Part shown: piece by piece, positions 7,475 to 16,990 of the stretch
Numbering within the stretch: position 1 is the stretch's first letter
How the letters are laid out: each line of letters opens with the position of its first letter
NCBI GenBank assembly: GCA_031459765.1
Contig: JAVKHY010000003.1
Coordinates: forward strand, 270,949-334,948
DNA: 64,000 nucleotides
Direction: 5' to 3'
From: Armatimonadota bacterium
GTDB taxonomy: Bacteria; Sysuimicrobiota; Sysuimicrobiia; Sysuimicrobiales; Kaftiobacteriaceae
Made by a program: the position numbers and the translations under genes
The notes under the pieces: model-generated
Database searches by the model: none
Told to the model about the DNA's origin: nothing
Seen by the model: the letters and a program-made list of their open reading frames with translations, nothing else

Positions 7475-8452
7475 ATGGCGTCGTGGCAGGATCTCCTTCG
7501 GATCGGCGCGGTCGCCCTCGGGGTGGACATGGGGACACACGCCATGAAGGTCGCCGAGTTGCGCCGCACCGGTCGCGGGATCGAGCTCACGCACTACGGC
7601 ATCGCCCCCACGCCGCCGGGCGCCGTGGCCAACGGGATGATCCTGGACCGGCCCGCCGCCTCCGGGGCGCTGCGCATGCTGCTGCGCGCATCAGGCATCC
7701 GCGGGCGGCGGGCCGTGATCTCCGTCACGGGCCAGAACGTCCTGGCCCGGATCCTGCGCCTGCCGCCCATCCCCGCCGATGAGGTCAAGCAGGCCATCCG
7801 CTGGGAAGCCGAGCGCCACCTGCCCTTTCCCGTGGAGGAGGCGGTGCTGGATGCGCAGGTCGTCGGCGAGGTGACCGACGACGGGCAACGGCAACTCGAG
7901 GTCCTGCTGGCCGCCGCACCGGAGACGGTAGCCCTGACCTGCATCGAGACCGTGGAGGAAGCGGGATTGCAGGTCGAGGCGGTCGAACTCTCCGCGCTGG
8001 CGATGGTTCGCGCGCTCAGCCGGCGAGAGCATCCCGGCGTCGTGGCCATGGTCAACCTGGGCGCCTCCACCACCGAGGTGGCGGTGGTGCGGGGCGGGGT
8101 GCCGCAGTTTACACGGACGATCGCCGAAGGGGTGGAGGGGCTGGCCGAGGGCGGCGAGACCGCCATCATCGAGGGGAGGCTGGACGCGGTTGTCAGTCAA
8201 CTCCGGCGGTCCTTCGACTTCTACCGCGTGCAGTACGGGCGGGCGCAGATCGATCAGATCCTGCTGTGCGGAGGCGGCGCCCGCGCCGACGGGGTGGACC
8301 GGCACCTGGCCCTGGAGATGGAGATCCCCGTCGCCGTCGGGACGCCGCTTGAGGAGGTGCACCCGGGATCGCACCTGGACAGCGACACGGTCCGCCGGCT
8401 GGCTCCGCAGCTGGTGACGGCCATCGGATTGGCGCTGAGAACGCACACGTGA
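7475..8452 (+). CDS. pilM: Type IV pilus assembly protein PilM (actin-like ATPase)
   Basis: 325 residues with the actin/FtsA fold signature. Phosphate 1 loop is at residues 14-21 (GVDMGTHA), with 'SVTGQNVLARILRLPPIPADEVKQAIRWEAERHLPF' typical of PilM. Phosphate 2 is 'MVNLGASTTEVAVV' and the adenosine-binding motif is 'ILLCGGGARADGVDRHL'. PilM is cytoplasmic, binds the N-terminus of PilN and links the inner-membrane platform to the ATPases. It is followed by pilN and pilO in the canonical order. Confidence 0.92.
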   Translation: MASWQDLLRIGAVALGVDMGTHAMKVAELRRTGRGIELTHYGIAPTPPGAVANGMILDRPAASGALRMLLRASGIRGRRAVISVTGQNVLARILRLPPIPADEVKQAIRWEAERHLPFPVEEAVLDAQVVGEVTDDGQRQLEVLLAAAPETVALTCIETVEEAGLQVEAVELSALAMVRALSRREHPGVVAMVNLGASTTEVAVVRGGVPQFTRTIAEGVEGLAEGGETAIIEGRLDAVVSQLRRSFDFYRVQYGRAQIDQILLCGGGARADGVDRHLALEMEIPVAVGTPLEEVHPGSHLDSDTVRRLAPQLVTAIGLALRTHT

Positions 8453-8462
8453 GGGCGTGTCG

Positions 8463-8999
8463 ATGAGAATCGAACTTACTCTGATGCCTCCCGCCGTCCT
8501 GCAGCGGCGTGAGCGCACCGCCCGGCGGCGTGTCCTGCTGGGCGTCCCGCTGGCCGCCGCCGTCGTGGTGGCCGTCACCTACGGCCTCCTCGCCCAGCAG
8601 GCCATGCAGGCCCGGGCCGTATCCAGGGAGACCGAGGAGTTCCTGAAGACACTGCGTCCGGTGGCGGTGCGGCTGGCGCAGCTGCAGGCGGAGACCGAGG
8701 CTCTGGAGGCGCGCCGGGCGCGGGTCCGTGCCCTGGTCGGGCGGCCGGGTCTTCTGTCCTCGCTGCTGGAGGACCTCGGCCGCCTCATCCCGCGCAACGC
8801 CTGGCTGCAGTCCGTGGTGGTCGAGGGGACCACGGTGACGATCGTCGGCAGCGCCACGGATCTCTCCGCGGTCGGGCTCTTTGCCGCGACCCTCCCCCGC
8901 TCGCGGGTGCTCGCCGACGTCCAGATCCGATCCGTCCGGCAGACCCAGATCGGCACCCGGACGGTGACGCAGTTCCAGCTGGCGGCGAGGCTTCGCTAG
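8463..8999 (+). CDS. pilN: Type IV pilus assembly protein PilN
   Basis: 178 residues: a short cytoplasmic N-terminus (MRIELTLMPP), one membrane helix (about 26-45), a coiled region (about 55-90) and a small ferredoxin-like domain. The opening IELTLMPP is a variant of the PilM-binding INLLP motif. I chose ATG 8463 because GAGGG lies eight bases before it. The GTG at 8457 is too close to that site. Confidence 0.87.
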   Translation: MRIELTLMPPAVLQRRERTARRRVLLGVPLAAAVVVAVTYGLLAQQAMQARAVSRETEEFLKTLRPVAVRLAQLQAETEALEARRARVRALVGRPGLLSSLLEDLGRLIPRNAWLQSVVVEGTTVTIVGSATDLSAVGLFAATLPRSRVLADVQIRSVRQTQIGTRTVTQFQLAARLR

Positions 9000-9548
9000 A
9001 TGCCGGCCCTGAAGCGGCGCGAGCAACGGGTGGTGGGCGCCGGGGCTGTGCTGCTGGCCGCGGCCGCCGTGACCTTCGTGATCCTCCTCCCGGCAACGGA
9101 CCAGGTCCGCCTGGCCCGCCGGGAGGCCGCCGGCAAGCAGGCCGAGCTGCGGCGGCTGGGGGCCCTGGTTGACCGACGGGCGGAGATCGAGCGGCGCCAC
9201 CGGCTGGCGCAGACCGAGGCCCGGGTCCTGGAGGCGATGCTTCCCCGCGATCCGGCGCTCCCCGCCCTGCTGGGGCTGCTGGGCCGGGCCATCAGCGACA
9301 GCCGGGTGGAGCTTCAGCAGATCTCCTTCGCCCCGGCGGCGTCCACCTCCGGCGGGGAGGCGCTGCCCGCGGGTGTGGCCGCCGTGCCGATGCAGGTGGT
9401 GGTGAGCGGGGAGTACTCGCGGCTCCGGGCCTTCGTCGCCGCCCTGGAGCGTATGCCGCGCGCGGTGACCGTCGACCGATTCGCCGTCACCGGGGCGGAC
9501 CGGGGTGTGACGATCGATCTCACCCTGCGGGCCTTCTACGCCCCCTGA
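9000..9548 (+). CDS. pilO: Type IV pilus assembly protein PilO
   Basis: 182 residues: one membrane helix near the N-terminus (about 12-32), a coiled coil (about 35-80) and a C-terminal domain with the PilO-like run 'PMQVVVSGEYSRLRAFVAALERMPRAVTVDRF'. It starts directly after the pilN stop (TAGATG). With PilM and PilN it forms the inner-membrane alignment complex. No pilP or pilQ follows, which fits an envelope without a secretin. Confidence 0.87.
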   Translation: MPALKRREQRVVGAGAVLLAAAAVTFVILLPATDQVRLARREAAGKQAELRRLGALVDRRAEIERRHRLAQTEARVLEAMLPRDPALPALLGLLGRAISDSRVELQQISFAPAASTSGGEALPAGVAAVPMQVVVSGEYSRLRAFVAALERMPRAVTVDRFAVTGADRGVTIDLTLRAFYAP

Positions 9549-9559
9549 CCGGCGGGCTG

Positions 9560-10552
9560 ATGACGCGGCCCGTCCGGTCGCTGTTCCTGCTCGGCGGTGT
9601 CGTCCTCCTCGTCGTGCTGCTGAGGAAGATCGACCTGCCTGCGGCGCGCGACGCGGTGCGCGCCGCCAGCCCTGCCTGGTTCGCCCTGGCGGCGGCGCTG
9701 TTGGTCGCGGACGTCGTCATCAAGGCCGCGCGCTGGCGGTGGATGGTCGCCCGGGCGGGCGGGGTGCAGCTCGATCTGGGGGAGGCCGCCGCCGCCATTC
9801 TCGCCGGCGTGGCCGCGGCGAGTTTCAGCCCGGCGCGGACCGTGGATCTGGCCAAGCCGATGCTGCTGAAGCAACGGTTCGGGACGCCGCTGGCCACCTC
9901 CGTGGCGGCGGCGCTGGTCGAGCGGGCCTTCGACGGGATGGCCCTGATCGTGCTCTTCGGGATCTCCCTGCCGCTGGTCGGGTGGGGCGGGACAACCTTC
10001 CGGCCCGCCGCGGTCGCCGCGGGTTTCCTGCTGACCGCCGGCGCACTGGCCCTGGCCTCGCCGCCGACGCTGCGCGCCGTGGCCCTGGGCCTGATCCGCC
10101 GCCTCCCCGTCTCGGTGGGGCTGCGCAACGGGTCGGAGCGGGTCACGGAGGCCTTCACGGGCGGACTCGCGCTGTGGCGGACGCGGGCCAACCTGTGGCC
10201 CCTGGCGGGGCTGTCCGTCCTGGCCGGGCTGACCGAAGCGGCGCGCACGGCGGCGGTCTTCCGGGCGGTGGGGCTGCCGCTGAGCCCGGGCGGTGCGATG
10301 CTGGCCTTCAGCACGGCCAACATCGTCGCCGTCGCGGTGCTGATCCCCGGCGGGATCGGGATCACGGAGCTGTCGATGGCCGCGGTGGCCGGACTCATGC
10401 TCCGGCTGCCCGCCACGCACCATCTGATCGCCGGCGCAGTACTGCTCGACCGTGTGCTCTCCTACTATCTGGTCGTCGCCGTCGGCGCCCTCATCCTGGT
10501 GCTGGCGGGCCGTCCCGCCTCCGCCGAGGCCGGGCCGGGGGCGGGACACTGA
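9560..10552 (+). CDS. Flippase-like / lysylphosphatidylglycerol synthase transmembrane-region family protein
   Basis: 330 residues, almost entirely hydrophobic with about eight membrane segments. The family hallmark 'ALVERAFDGMALIVLF' is present, as are 'RWRWMVARAGGVQLDLGEAAAAILAG' and 'PARTVDLAKPMLL', typical of the LPG_synthase_TM (UPF0104/AglD-like) family. Members are linked to lipid or glycolipid export or modification, but the substrate cannot be read from sequence. It lies 11 bases after pilO and could be co-transcribed, perhaps supplying glycan or lipid modification; that link is inference. Confidence 0.75.
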   Translation: MTRPVRSLFLLGGVVLLVVLLRKIDLPAARDAVRAASPAWFALAAALLVADVVIKAARWRWMVARAGGVQLDLGEAAAAILAGVAAASFSPARTVDLAKPMLLKQRFGTPLATSVAAALVERAFDGMALIVLFGISLPLVGWGGTTFRPAAVAAGFLLTAGALALASPPTLRAVALGLIRRLPVSVGLRNGSERVTEAFTGGLALWRTRANLWPLAGLSVLAGLTEAARTAAVFRAVGLPLSPGGAMLAFSTANIVAVAVLIPGGIGITELSMAAVAGLMLRLPATHHLIAGAVLLDRVLSYYLVVAVGALILVLAGRPASAEAGPGAGH

Positions 10553-10675
10553 CCCCGACGTGGAGGTTTTCACCGGGGGCTGGCCTAACAGTGGAGTGAT
10601 GGAGATTCGGCGGCACGTCGGCATCGGCCCGAGCGCCGGCGATCCGGCTCGGCCGCGGCAGTGGGGAGGATAGTG

Positions 10676-11221
10676 GTGGCCGTGCGAGCCCTCGTCGTCG
10701 CTCTGGTCTTCCTCGGACTGTTCGTCATCGCCGTGCTGGCCGGCTACGTGGCCGGTCAGGCCTTCCTCTCCCCGACCACGACCGTGCCCCGCGCCGTCCG
10801 TCCCACCGCCCCGCGCCCCGCGCCGCCGGTCCAGCCCGCCTCGCCGCTGCCCGCGCCGCAGCCGGTCCCGCAGCCCGCACCCGCGCCCAGGCAGATCCCG
10901 GCACCGCAGCCCGCTCCGGCTCCCCAGCCGGCGCCGCAGCCGGCTCCCGCCACGCCGTCCGCTCCCGAGCCGGCGCAGGCGCCGCAGCCGCAGGTCTCCC
11001 CCGGGGGGACGCTGTACCGGGTCCAGGTGGGCGCGTTCCTGCGCCGGGAGAACGCCGAATCGCGCGCCGCGGAGCTGCGGGAGAAGGGCTTCGACGCCTA
11101 CATCAACCTCTCCGGAGGGTTGTACAAGGTGCAGGTGGGCGCCTTCGCCGACCGGGAAAACGCGCAGCTCCTCGCCGACCGGTTGCGGGAAGCCGGCTAC
11201 GAGGTCCTCATCACCCCATAA
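10676..11221 (+). CDS. SPOR-domain membrane protein with Pro/Ala/Gln-rich linker
   Basis: 181 residues: a membrane helix at about 4-25, a ~75-residue linker of PAPQP-type repeats (about 45-120), and two half-repeats of a SPOR fold ('YRVQVGAFLRRENAESRAAELREKGFDAYI' and 'YKVQVGAFADRENAQLLADRLREAGYEVLI'). SPOR domains bind denuded peptidoglycan at septa, so this is probably a cell-wall-binding division or remodelling protein. GGGGAGG sits seven bases before GTG 10676. The 123-base gap before it shows no clear promoter. Confidence 0.85.
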   Translation: MAVRALVVALVFLGLFVIAVLAGYVAGQAFLSPTTTVPRAVRPTAPRPAPPVQPASPLPAPQPVPQPAPAPRQIPAPQPAPAPQPAPQPAPATPSAPEPAQAPQPQVSPGGTLYRVQVGAFLRRENAESRAAELREKGFDAYINLSGGLYKVQVGAFADRENAQLLADRLREAGYEVLITP

Positions 11222-11240
11222 GACCGCGGAGGGTCCTTCG

Positions 11241-11540
11241 ATGGTAAAGCTGGTTGCGCTCTACCGGCGTCCGTCCGATCCGGCGGCCTTCGACCGGCAC
11301 TACGAGCAGACGCACCTGCCCCTGGTCCGGAAGATGCCGGGGCTGCGCCGACTGGAGGGGTGGCGGATCACCGGCGCCCCCGGCGGCGACGCGCCGTATT
11401 ACCTGGTGGCGGAGATGTTCTTCGACGATGCGGAGGCGATGCGGGCGGCCCTGCGCTCGCCGGAGGGCCGCGCCGCGGGCGAAGATCTGCAGCGCTTCGC
11501 CGGGGGACTCGTCACCCTGGTCTACGCGCAGCCGTTGTAG
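11241..11540 (+). CDS. EthD-domain small protein
   Basis: 99 residues matching the EthD dimeric alpha-beta barrel pattern: 'VKLVALYRRPSDPAAFDRHYEQTHLPLVRKMPGL', then 'Y.LVAEMFFDDAEAMRAALRSPEG'. EthD-like proteins accompany many catabolic operons and some act in degradation of aromatic or ether compounds. The catalytic role here is unknown. It heads an operon of crotonases and a thiolase, its stop abuts the next start, and GGAGG precedes its ATG. Confidence 0.82.
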   Translation: MVKLVALYRRPSDPAAFDRHYEQTHLPLVRKMPGLRRLEGWRITGAPGGDAPYYLVAEMFFDDAEAMRAALRSPEGRAAGEDLQRFAGGLVTLVYAQPL

Positions 11541-12467
11541 ATGGACCCCTTTACCCTTATCCGCTACGAGAAGCGGCCGCCCGTCGCGCAGGTCACCATC
11601 AACCGTCCCGAAGTGCTCAACGCCTTGAACCTGACCACGCTGCGGGAGCTGAGCCGGGCCTTCGAGGACGCGGCCTGGGACGACGCCGTGGCCGTCCTCG
11701 TCCTGACGGGAGCCGGCGACCGCGCCTTCTGCACCGGCGCCGACCTGGACGAGCAGGAGCAATTTGTGGCCCGCCCACGGGACTACTGGAAGTGGATGGG
11801 CGCGTTCATCGAGGCGCAGGAGCGGCTGCAGGACATCGGCAAGCCGACCATCGCGCGCCTCAACGGGATGGTGGTCGGCGGTGGCAACGAGTTTCACATC
11901 GCCTGCGATCTGTCCGTGGCCGCCGCCGACGTCGTCATCCGCCAGGTGGGTCCGGCGCGGGGGAGCGTGCCCGCGGCGGGGGCCACCCAGTGGCTTCCCC
12001 TGATCGTGGGAGACCGACGGGCGAGGGAGATCCTGTTCCTGTGCGAGGAGATTCCCGCGGCGCAGGCCCTGGCCTGGGGGCTCGTCAACCAGGTGGTCCC
12101 CCGCCGCGACCTCGACGCCGCCGTGGAGACGCTGGCCCGCAAGCTCGTGGAGAAACTGCCCGAGGTCACGCGGTACACCAAGCAGCAGCTCAACTTCTGG
12201 CGGGATCTCAGCTGGCATCTGACCGTCGGCCACGCCCGGGAGTGGCTCACCCTGCACGCCGGCGCCCCCGAGACCCAGGAAGGCATTGAGGCGTTCCACG
12301 AGAAGCGCCCGGTGGATTATGCCGGCATCCGCCGCAGACTGGCGGCGGGGGAGAGCACGGAGTTCGCCTGGGGGCCGCCGGTGGCCGCCTGCCCGCGGTG
12401 CGGCGCGAAGCGCCTGCCCCGGGGATTCGCCTACTGCGGGAACTGCGGGACGAAACTGCGGGGATGA
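11541..12467 (+). CDS. Crotonase (MenB/BadI-like) with C-terminal zinc ribbon
   Basis: 308 residues. Residues 1-~265 form a crotonase fold (oxyanion-hole segments '[10 protein letters not shown]' and '[21 protein letters not shown]'). The C-terminal part resembles MenB or 2-ketocyclohexanecarboxyl-CoA hydrolase ('[26 protein letters not shown]', '[14 protein letters not shown]'). The MenB GSFDGG catalytic stretch is GSVPAAG here, so MenB activity is unlikely. Residues 284-302 hold four cysteines (C284, C287, C299, C302; CxxC-x11-CxxC), a zinc ribbon that is unusual on crotonases. The context suggests ring-cleavage or hydratase chemistry on a CoA ester. Confidence 0.75.
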   Translation: MDPFTLIRYEKRPPVAQVTINRPEVLNALNLTTLRELSRAFEDAAWDDAVAVLVLTGAGDRAFCTGADLDEQEQFVARPRDYWKWMGAFIEAQERLQDIGKPTIARLNGMVVGGGNEFHIACDLSVAAADVVIRQVGPARGSVPAAGATQWLPLIVGDRRAREILFLCEEIPAAQALAWGLVNQVVPRRDLDAAVETLARKLVEKLPEVTRYTKQQLNFWRDLSWHLTVGHAREWLTLHAGAPETQEGIEAFHEKRPVDYAGIRRRLAAGESTEFAWGPPVAACPRCGAKRLPRGFAYCGNCGTKLRG

Positions 12468-12481
12468 CCCAGGGAGGAACC

Positions 12482-13255
12482 ATGGCCCATCAGCACATCA
12501 CGACCGCCGTGGAGGACGGCGTCGCCGTCGTCACGCTGAACCGCCCCGAGGTCCTCAACGCCCTGAACCAGGCCACGATGGACGAACTCGTCGCCGCGCT
12601 GGAAGGTTTCGAGCGGGGAGGCGAGGTCCGCTGCGTCATCATCACCGGGGCGGGGCGGGCCTTCGCCGCGGGCGCGGACATCAAGGAGATGGCCGGGGCG
12701 ACCGCGCCGGAGATGCTCGCGGGGTACCGCTTTCAGCAGTGGGAGCGGATCCGGAAGATCTCGCTCCCCCTCATCGCCGCGGTGAACGGCCTGGCCCTCG
12801 GCGGCGGCTGCGAGCTGGCCATGCTCTGCGATCTCATCGTGGCCGCGGAGACGGCGCAGTTCGGCCAGCCCGAGATCAACCTGGGGATCATGCCGGGTGC
12901 CGGGGGGACCCAGCGGCTGACCCGGGCCGTCGGGAAGTACCGGGCGATGGAACTGGTGCTGACGGGCCGGCCGATCACGGCGCGGCAGGCCGAGGCCGCC
13001 GGTCTGGTGACGCGCGTCGTCCCCGCGGAGGCCGTGCTGGACGAGGCCAAAGCGCTGGCCCGGGAGATCGCGTCGAAGGGGGCGGTGGCCGTCCGCCTGG
13101 CCAAGGAGGCCGTCCTCAAAGCCTTTGACACCCACCTGGAGGGCGGACTCGACTTCGAGCGCAAGTGCTTCTACCTGCTCTTCGCCACGGAAGATCGGGC
13201 GGAGGGCATGCGCGCCTTCCTCGAGAAGCGCAAACCCGTCTTCAAAGGACGGTGA
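12482..13255 (+). CDS. Enoyl-CoA hydratase
   Basis: 257 residues, the standard length. Both catalytic glutamates of classical enoyl-CoA hydratase are present: E111 in '[11 protein letters not shown]' and E131 in '[25 protein letters not shown]', 20 residues apart as in the mitochondrial enzyme. It hydrates trans-2-enoyl-CoA to 3-hydroxyacyl-CoA. ATG 12482 has AGGGAGG upstream. It lies in an operon between two other crotonases and upstream of a thiolase, equivalent in position to PaaF of phenylacetate operons. Confidence 0.9.
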   Translation: MAHQHITTAVEDGVAVVTLNRPEVLNALNQATMDELVAALEGFERGGEVRCVIITGAGRAFAAGADIKEMAGATAPEMLAGYRFQQWERIRKISLPLIAAVNGLALGGGCELAMLCDLIVAAETAQFGQPEINLGIMPGAGGTQRLTRAVGKYRAMELVLTGRPITARQAEAAGLVTRVVPAEAVLDEAKALAREIASKGAVAVRLAKEAVLKAFDTHLEGGLDFERKCFYLLFATEDRAEGMRAFLEKRKPVFKGR

Positions 13256-13259
13256 GGCG

Positions 13260-14036
13260 ATGGCGGAGACCCTGATCGTGGAGCGGACGGACGGCGTGAT
13301 GACCATCACGCTCAACCGGCCGGAGGTCCTGAACGCGGTGAACGACCTGATGGCGCGGGAGCTGCGGGAGGCGCTGCGCACCGCCGCCCGCGAGGCCACC
13401 GTGCGGTGCCTGGTGATCACCGGGGCGGGGCGGGGGTTTTGCTCCGGGCAGGATCTGCGGGACCGCGCCGCGGGGGATCTGTCGTACCGGGAGCACCTCC
13501 GGGCGACCTTCAATCCCCTCATCCTGCAGATCCACACCCTGGAGAAACCGGTCCTGGCCGCGGTCAACGGCGTCGCCGCCGGTGCGGGATGCAGCCTGGC
13601 CCTGGCCGCAGACCTGCGCATCGCCAGCGACCGCGCCAGCTTCATCGAGCTGTTTGCGCGGATCGGGCTCGTGCCCGACTCGGGCAGCACCTGGTTCCTG
13701 CCGCGGCTCGTCGGGCTGGGGAAGGCCTTCGAGATGACGTACACCACCGATCCCGTGGACGCGCAGGAAGCCTACCGGATCGGCCTGGTGAACCGGGTGG
13801 TCCCGCACGACGACCTGCTGCCGAAGACGATGGAGCTGGCCGGCCGTCTGGCGGCGGGGCCGACGAAAGCCTACGGCCTCACCAAGCGCGCCCTCCACTA
13901 TGCGCTGGGCGCCGCGCTGGAGCAGGCCCTGGAGTACGAGGCCCACCTCCAGGAGATCGCCGGACGCACCGCGGACCACCGGGAGGGGGTCGCCGCCTTC
14001 CTCGAGAAGCGCCCCTCCCGGTATACCGGGCAGTGA
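13260..14036 (+). CDS. PaaG-like crotonase (probable ring-epoxide / enoyl-CoA isomerase)
   Basis: 258 residues. The stretch '[25 protein letters not shown]' (129-152) with Asp140 is characteristic of PaaG, the 1,2-epoxyphenylacetyl-CoA isomerase/oxepin-forming enzyme. The Glu111/Glu131 pair of hydratases is replaced ([10 protein letters not shown]). The oxyanion hole 'FCSGQDLRD' is intact. It starts four bases after the hydratase. No paaABCDE epoxidase genes are in the window, so activity in true phenylacetate degradation is unproven. An alternative is isomerisation in another acyl-CoA route. Confidence 0.8.
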   Translation: MAETLIVERTDGVMTITLNRPEVLNAVNDLMARELREALRTAAREATVRCLVITGAGRGFCSGQDLRDRAAGDLSYREHLRATFNPLILQIHTLEKPVLAAVNGVAAGAGCSLALAADLRIASDRASFIELFARIGLVPDSGSTWFLPRLVGLGKAFEMTYTTDPVDAQEAYRIGLVNRVVPHDDLLPKTMELAGRLAAGPTKAYGLTKRALHYALGAALEQALEYEAHLQEIAGRTADHREGVAAFLEKRPSRYTGQ

Positions 14037-14038
14037 GG

Positions 14039-15256
<1,218 letters not shown>

Positions 15257-15286
15257 CGGCGGTGGTGCTCTGAGCGCCCGGAGCCC

Positions 15287-15859
15287 GTGAACGTCCGCTT
15301 GGGCCGAGAGCTCTTCCTCCGGCACCCCGGTGTGGCGGCCGCGTTCCTCGCGGCCCTCGTCTATGCAATCCTCGGCTATGCGCTCACCGGCCGGCCCCCG
15401 GAGTCTCTCCCGCCGGCGCTCGCGCGACTCGTCGCCCTCGCCCCGCACCTCATCGCCCTGATCAACGCGACGGCGCTCGCCAGTCTGCTCCTGGGGTGGC
15501 GGGCGATCCGACGGGGGCAGGTTGGGGTGCACCGCCGCTACATGCTGGCGGCCGCCGCGCTCATCACGGCTTTCCTTGTGCTCTACGTCACGCGCGTGAC
15601 GCTGGGGGGAACGAAGGCGTTTCCCGGGCCCGCCCTGCTGCGGAGGTATCTCTACCTGCCGATGCTGGCCGTGCACATTCTGCTGTCGATCCTGTCCGTG
15701 CCGCCGGTGATCTACAACGTCTTCGTCGGGCTGACGCGCGATCCCGCGGCGGTGGCCCGGACGGCGCACCGGCGCGTGGGGCGCGTCGCCGTCGCGATGT
15801 GGTCGCTCAGCCTGTTCCTTGGGCTGGGGGTCTACCTGTTGCTGAACGTCCTTTACTAG
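15287..15859 (+). CDS. DUF420 family membrane protein
   Basis: 190 residues with about five membrane helices and the DUF420 pattern: 'HLIALINATALASLLLGWRAIRRGQVGVHRRYMLAA', 'LYLPMLAVHILLSILSVPPVIYNVFVGLTR' and 'HRRVGRVAVAMWSLSLFLGLGVYLLLNVLY', with conserved His residues in the membrane. Relatives are encoded near haem-copper oxidase or SCO genes and are thought to help cytochrome oxidase maturation. No such genes are next to it here, so function is open. It starts at GTG 15287 with GGAG upstream. Confidence 0.75.
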   Translation: MNVRLGRELFLRHPGVAAAFLAALVYAILGYALTGRPPESLPPALARLVALAPHLIALINATALASLLLGWRAIRRGQVGVHRRYMLAAAALITAFLVLYVTRVTLGGTKAFPGPALLRRYLYLPMLAVHILLSILSVPPVIYNVFVGLTRDPAAVARTAHRRVGRVAVAMWSLSLFLGLGVYLLLNVLY

Positions 15860-15889
15860 CCCCATTACCTCGGCCCGGGCTCCGCGGCC

Positions 15890-15920
15890 TTGACAGGGCT
15901 CTTCCGAACAGTGGTACAGT
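15890..15920 (+). promoter_or_regulatory. Promoter of the SOS-type PolB operon
   Basis: TTGACA (15890-15895) and TACAGT (15915-15920) with a 19-base spacer, slightly long. The predicted start at about 15927 places the LexA-like palindrome across the transcription start, an arrangement that blocks initiation when the repressor is bound. Confidence 0.55.
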
Positions 15921-15928
15921 GAGGAAGG

Positions 15929-15954
15929 GGATAGCGAACATTTGTTCGTTATCC
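15929..15954 (+). promoter_or_regulatory. LexA/DinR-type SOS box
   Basis: A 26-base palindrome with 11 of 12 half-site positions matched. Its core CGAACATTTGTTCG (15935-15948) fits the CGAAC-N4-GTTCG operator of Gram-positive and actinobacterial LexA. It overlaps the expected transcription start and lies 26 bases before the ATG of the first gene. I saw no second copy of this motif in the window. Confidence 0.8.
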
Positions 15955-15980
15955 ACTTTCCCCTCGCCGGAGGGCCCTTC

Positions 15981-16619
15981 ATGCTTGCGGTGCGCAGCTC
16001 CCTTCCCGAAATCGCCGCCGGCCCCGCCGTGTTCGCCGGTGAGGACGCCTGTCTGACCGTTGCCCTGTTGATCGGTCTGCGCGGGGTGCGCGCGCAGCGG
16101 CCGCTGCTGATCGTGGACGGGGCCAACGCCTTCGACCCCTTTCTGATCGCCGACCTCGCCCGAAAGTCGGGGGTGGCGCCCCGGGCCCTGCTGGATCAGA
16201 TCCGCATCTCCCGCGTCTTCACCTGTCACCAGCTGGAGGCGCTGCTGCGGGGGCGCCTGCTGGAGGCGGTCCGGCGCTTCCACGCCGGCGCGGTATATTT
16301 CTCAGGGATCCTCGACCCGCTGCTCGATGAGGAAGTTCCGGCGGGGGAGGCCGGCCGGATCTTCCGGCTGATCCCGCCGGTCCTGCGCGCGCTGGCCGCC
16401 TCCCGCATCCTGACGCTGTGCGCCTGCCCGCCGCCGGTCTCCAGGCCGGGACGCGAGCGCCTGTTCCCCGCGCTGTGCGGGGCGGCGCGCTGGGTGTTCG
16501 AGGTGACCCGTGGGGCGGACCATCCCGACCACATCCGCATCACCTGCCGCCGGCCGGCGGAGGCCACCTGGACGTGGGAGCCGCAGATCGGGCTGATCGC
16601 CCCGCGAAGGTGGTGGTAG
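15981..16619 (+). CDS. Degenerate RecA/RadA-fold protein of a PolB cassette
   Basis: 212 residues from ATG 15981, chosen because GGAGG lies seven bases upstream; an upstream TTG frame start falls inside the LexA box. Residues ~40-90 ('RPLLIVDGANAFDPFLIADLARKSGVAPRALLDQIRIS' and following) resemble the segment after Walker A in RadA/RecA proteins. '..AVYFSGILDPLLDEEVPAGEAGRIFRLIPPVLRALAAS' resembles the Walker B region. The Walker A site itself is missing (AAGPAVFAGEDA, no GKT). So it is probably a non-hydrolysing RecA-family partner that may bind DNA or the polymerase. It is first in an SOS-type operon. Confidence 0.65.
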   Translation: MLAVRSSLPEIAAGPAVFAGEDACLTVALLIGLRGVRAQRPLLIVDGANAFDPFLIADLARKSGVAPRALLDQIRISRVFTCHQLEALLRGRLLEAVRRFHAGAVYFSGILDPLLDEEVPAGEAGRIFRLIPPVLRALAASRILTLCACPPPVSRPGRERLFPALCGAARWVFEVTRGADHPDHIRITCRRPAEATWTWEPQIGLIAPRRWW

Positions 16620-16624
16620 TAGCG

Positions 16625-16987
16625 ATGGGACGCACCACGCAGACGATGACGCAGCTGGTGGCGCAGGAGGAGGCCTGCTGGGCCCCCTTCCGCCGCGCGC
16701 TGCGCAAGGAGGACCAGCGGATCTTCGACCGGCTCTTCGCCGCGGCGCGCCACCACACCGCCCCCGCGCACTACGCCTCGCACGCGACGCCCTTCGAGGC
16801 GATCCTGCTGGCGATGCTCCTGGAGACGATGAAGGCCGTGGAAGCGCTGGGACGCCGGCTCGATGCGCTAACCGGAGAGGACCAGGTCCCTTCGCTCGGC
16901 GAGGCGTCCATGCCCCATTCGGGTCATGCCGCGTCTTCGGCCCGCAACTCGGTGCGAACCGAGTTGATGCCGAACGCCGACGATTGA
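16625..16987 (+). CDS. Small helical protein of the SOS PolB operon (unknown family)
   Basis: 120 residues, not recognised. It is predominantly helical and basic/acidic in blocks: 'EEACWAPFRRALRKEDQRIFDRLFAAARHH' and 'ILLAMLLETMKAVEALGRRLDALTGE', with a low-complexity tail (PHSGHAASSARNSVRTELMPNADD). It sits five bases after the RecA-fold gene and three bases before the polymerase gene, so it is surely co-transcribed. A structural or bridging subunit of a damage-tolerance complex is my inference. Confidence 0.7.
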   Translation: MGRTTQTMTQLVAQEEACWAPFRRALRKEDQRIFDRLFAAARHHTAPAHYASHATPFEAILLAMLLETMKAVEALGRRLDALTGEDQVPSLGEASMPHSGHAASSARNSVRTELMPNADD

Positions 16988-16990
16988 CCC

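Noticed and set aside
10850..10990. Tandem DNA repeat in the SPOR protein gene
   Set aside because: The repetition reflects a Pro/Ala/Gln linker in one protein; units are irregular and in frame, so it is annotated as part of the CDS rather than as an independent repeat element.
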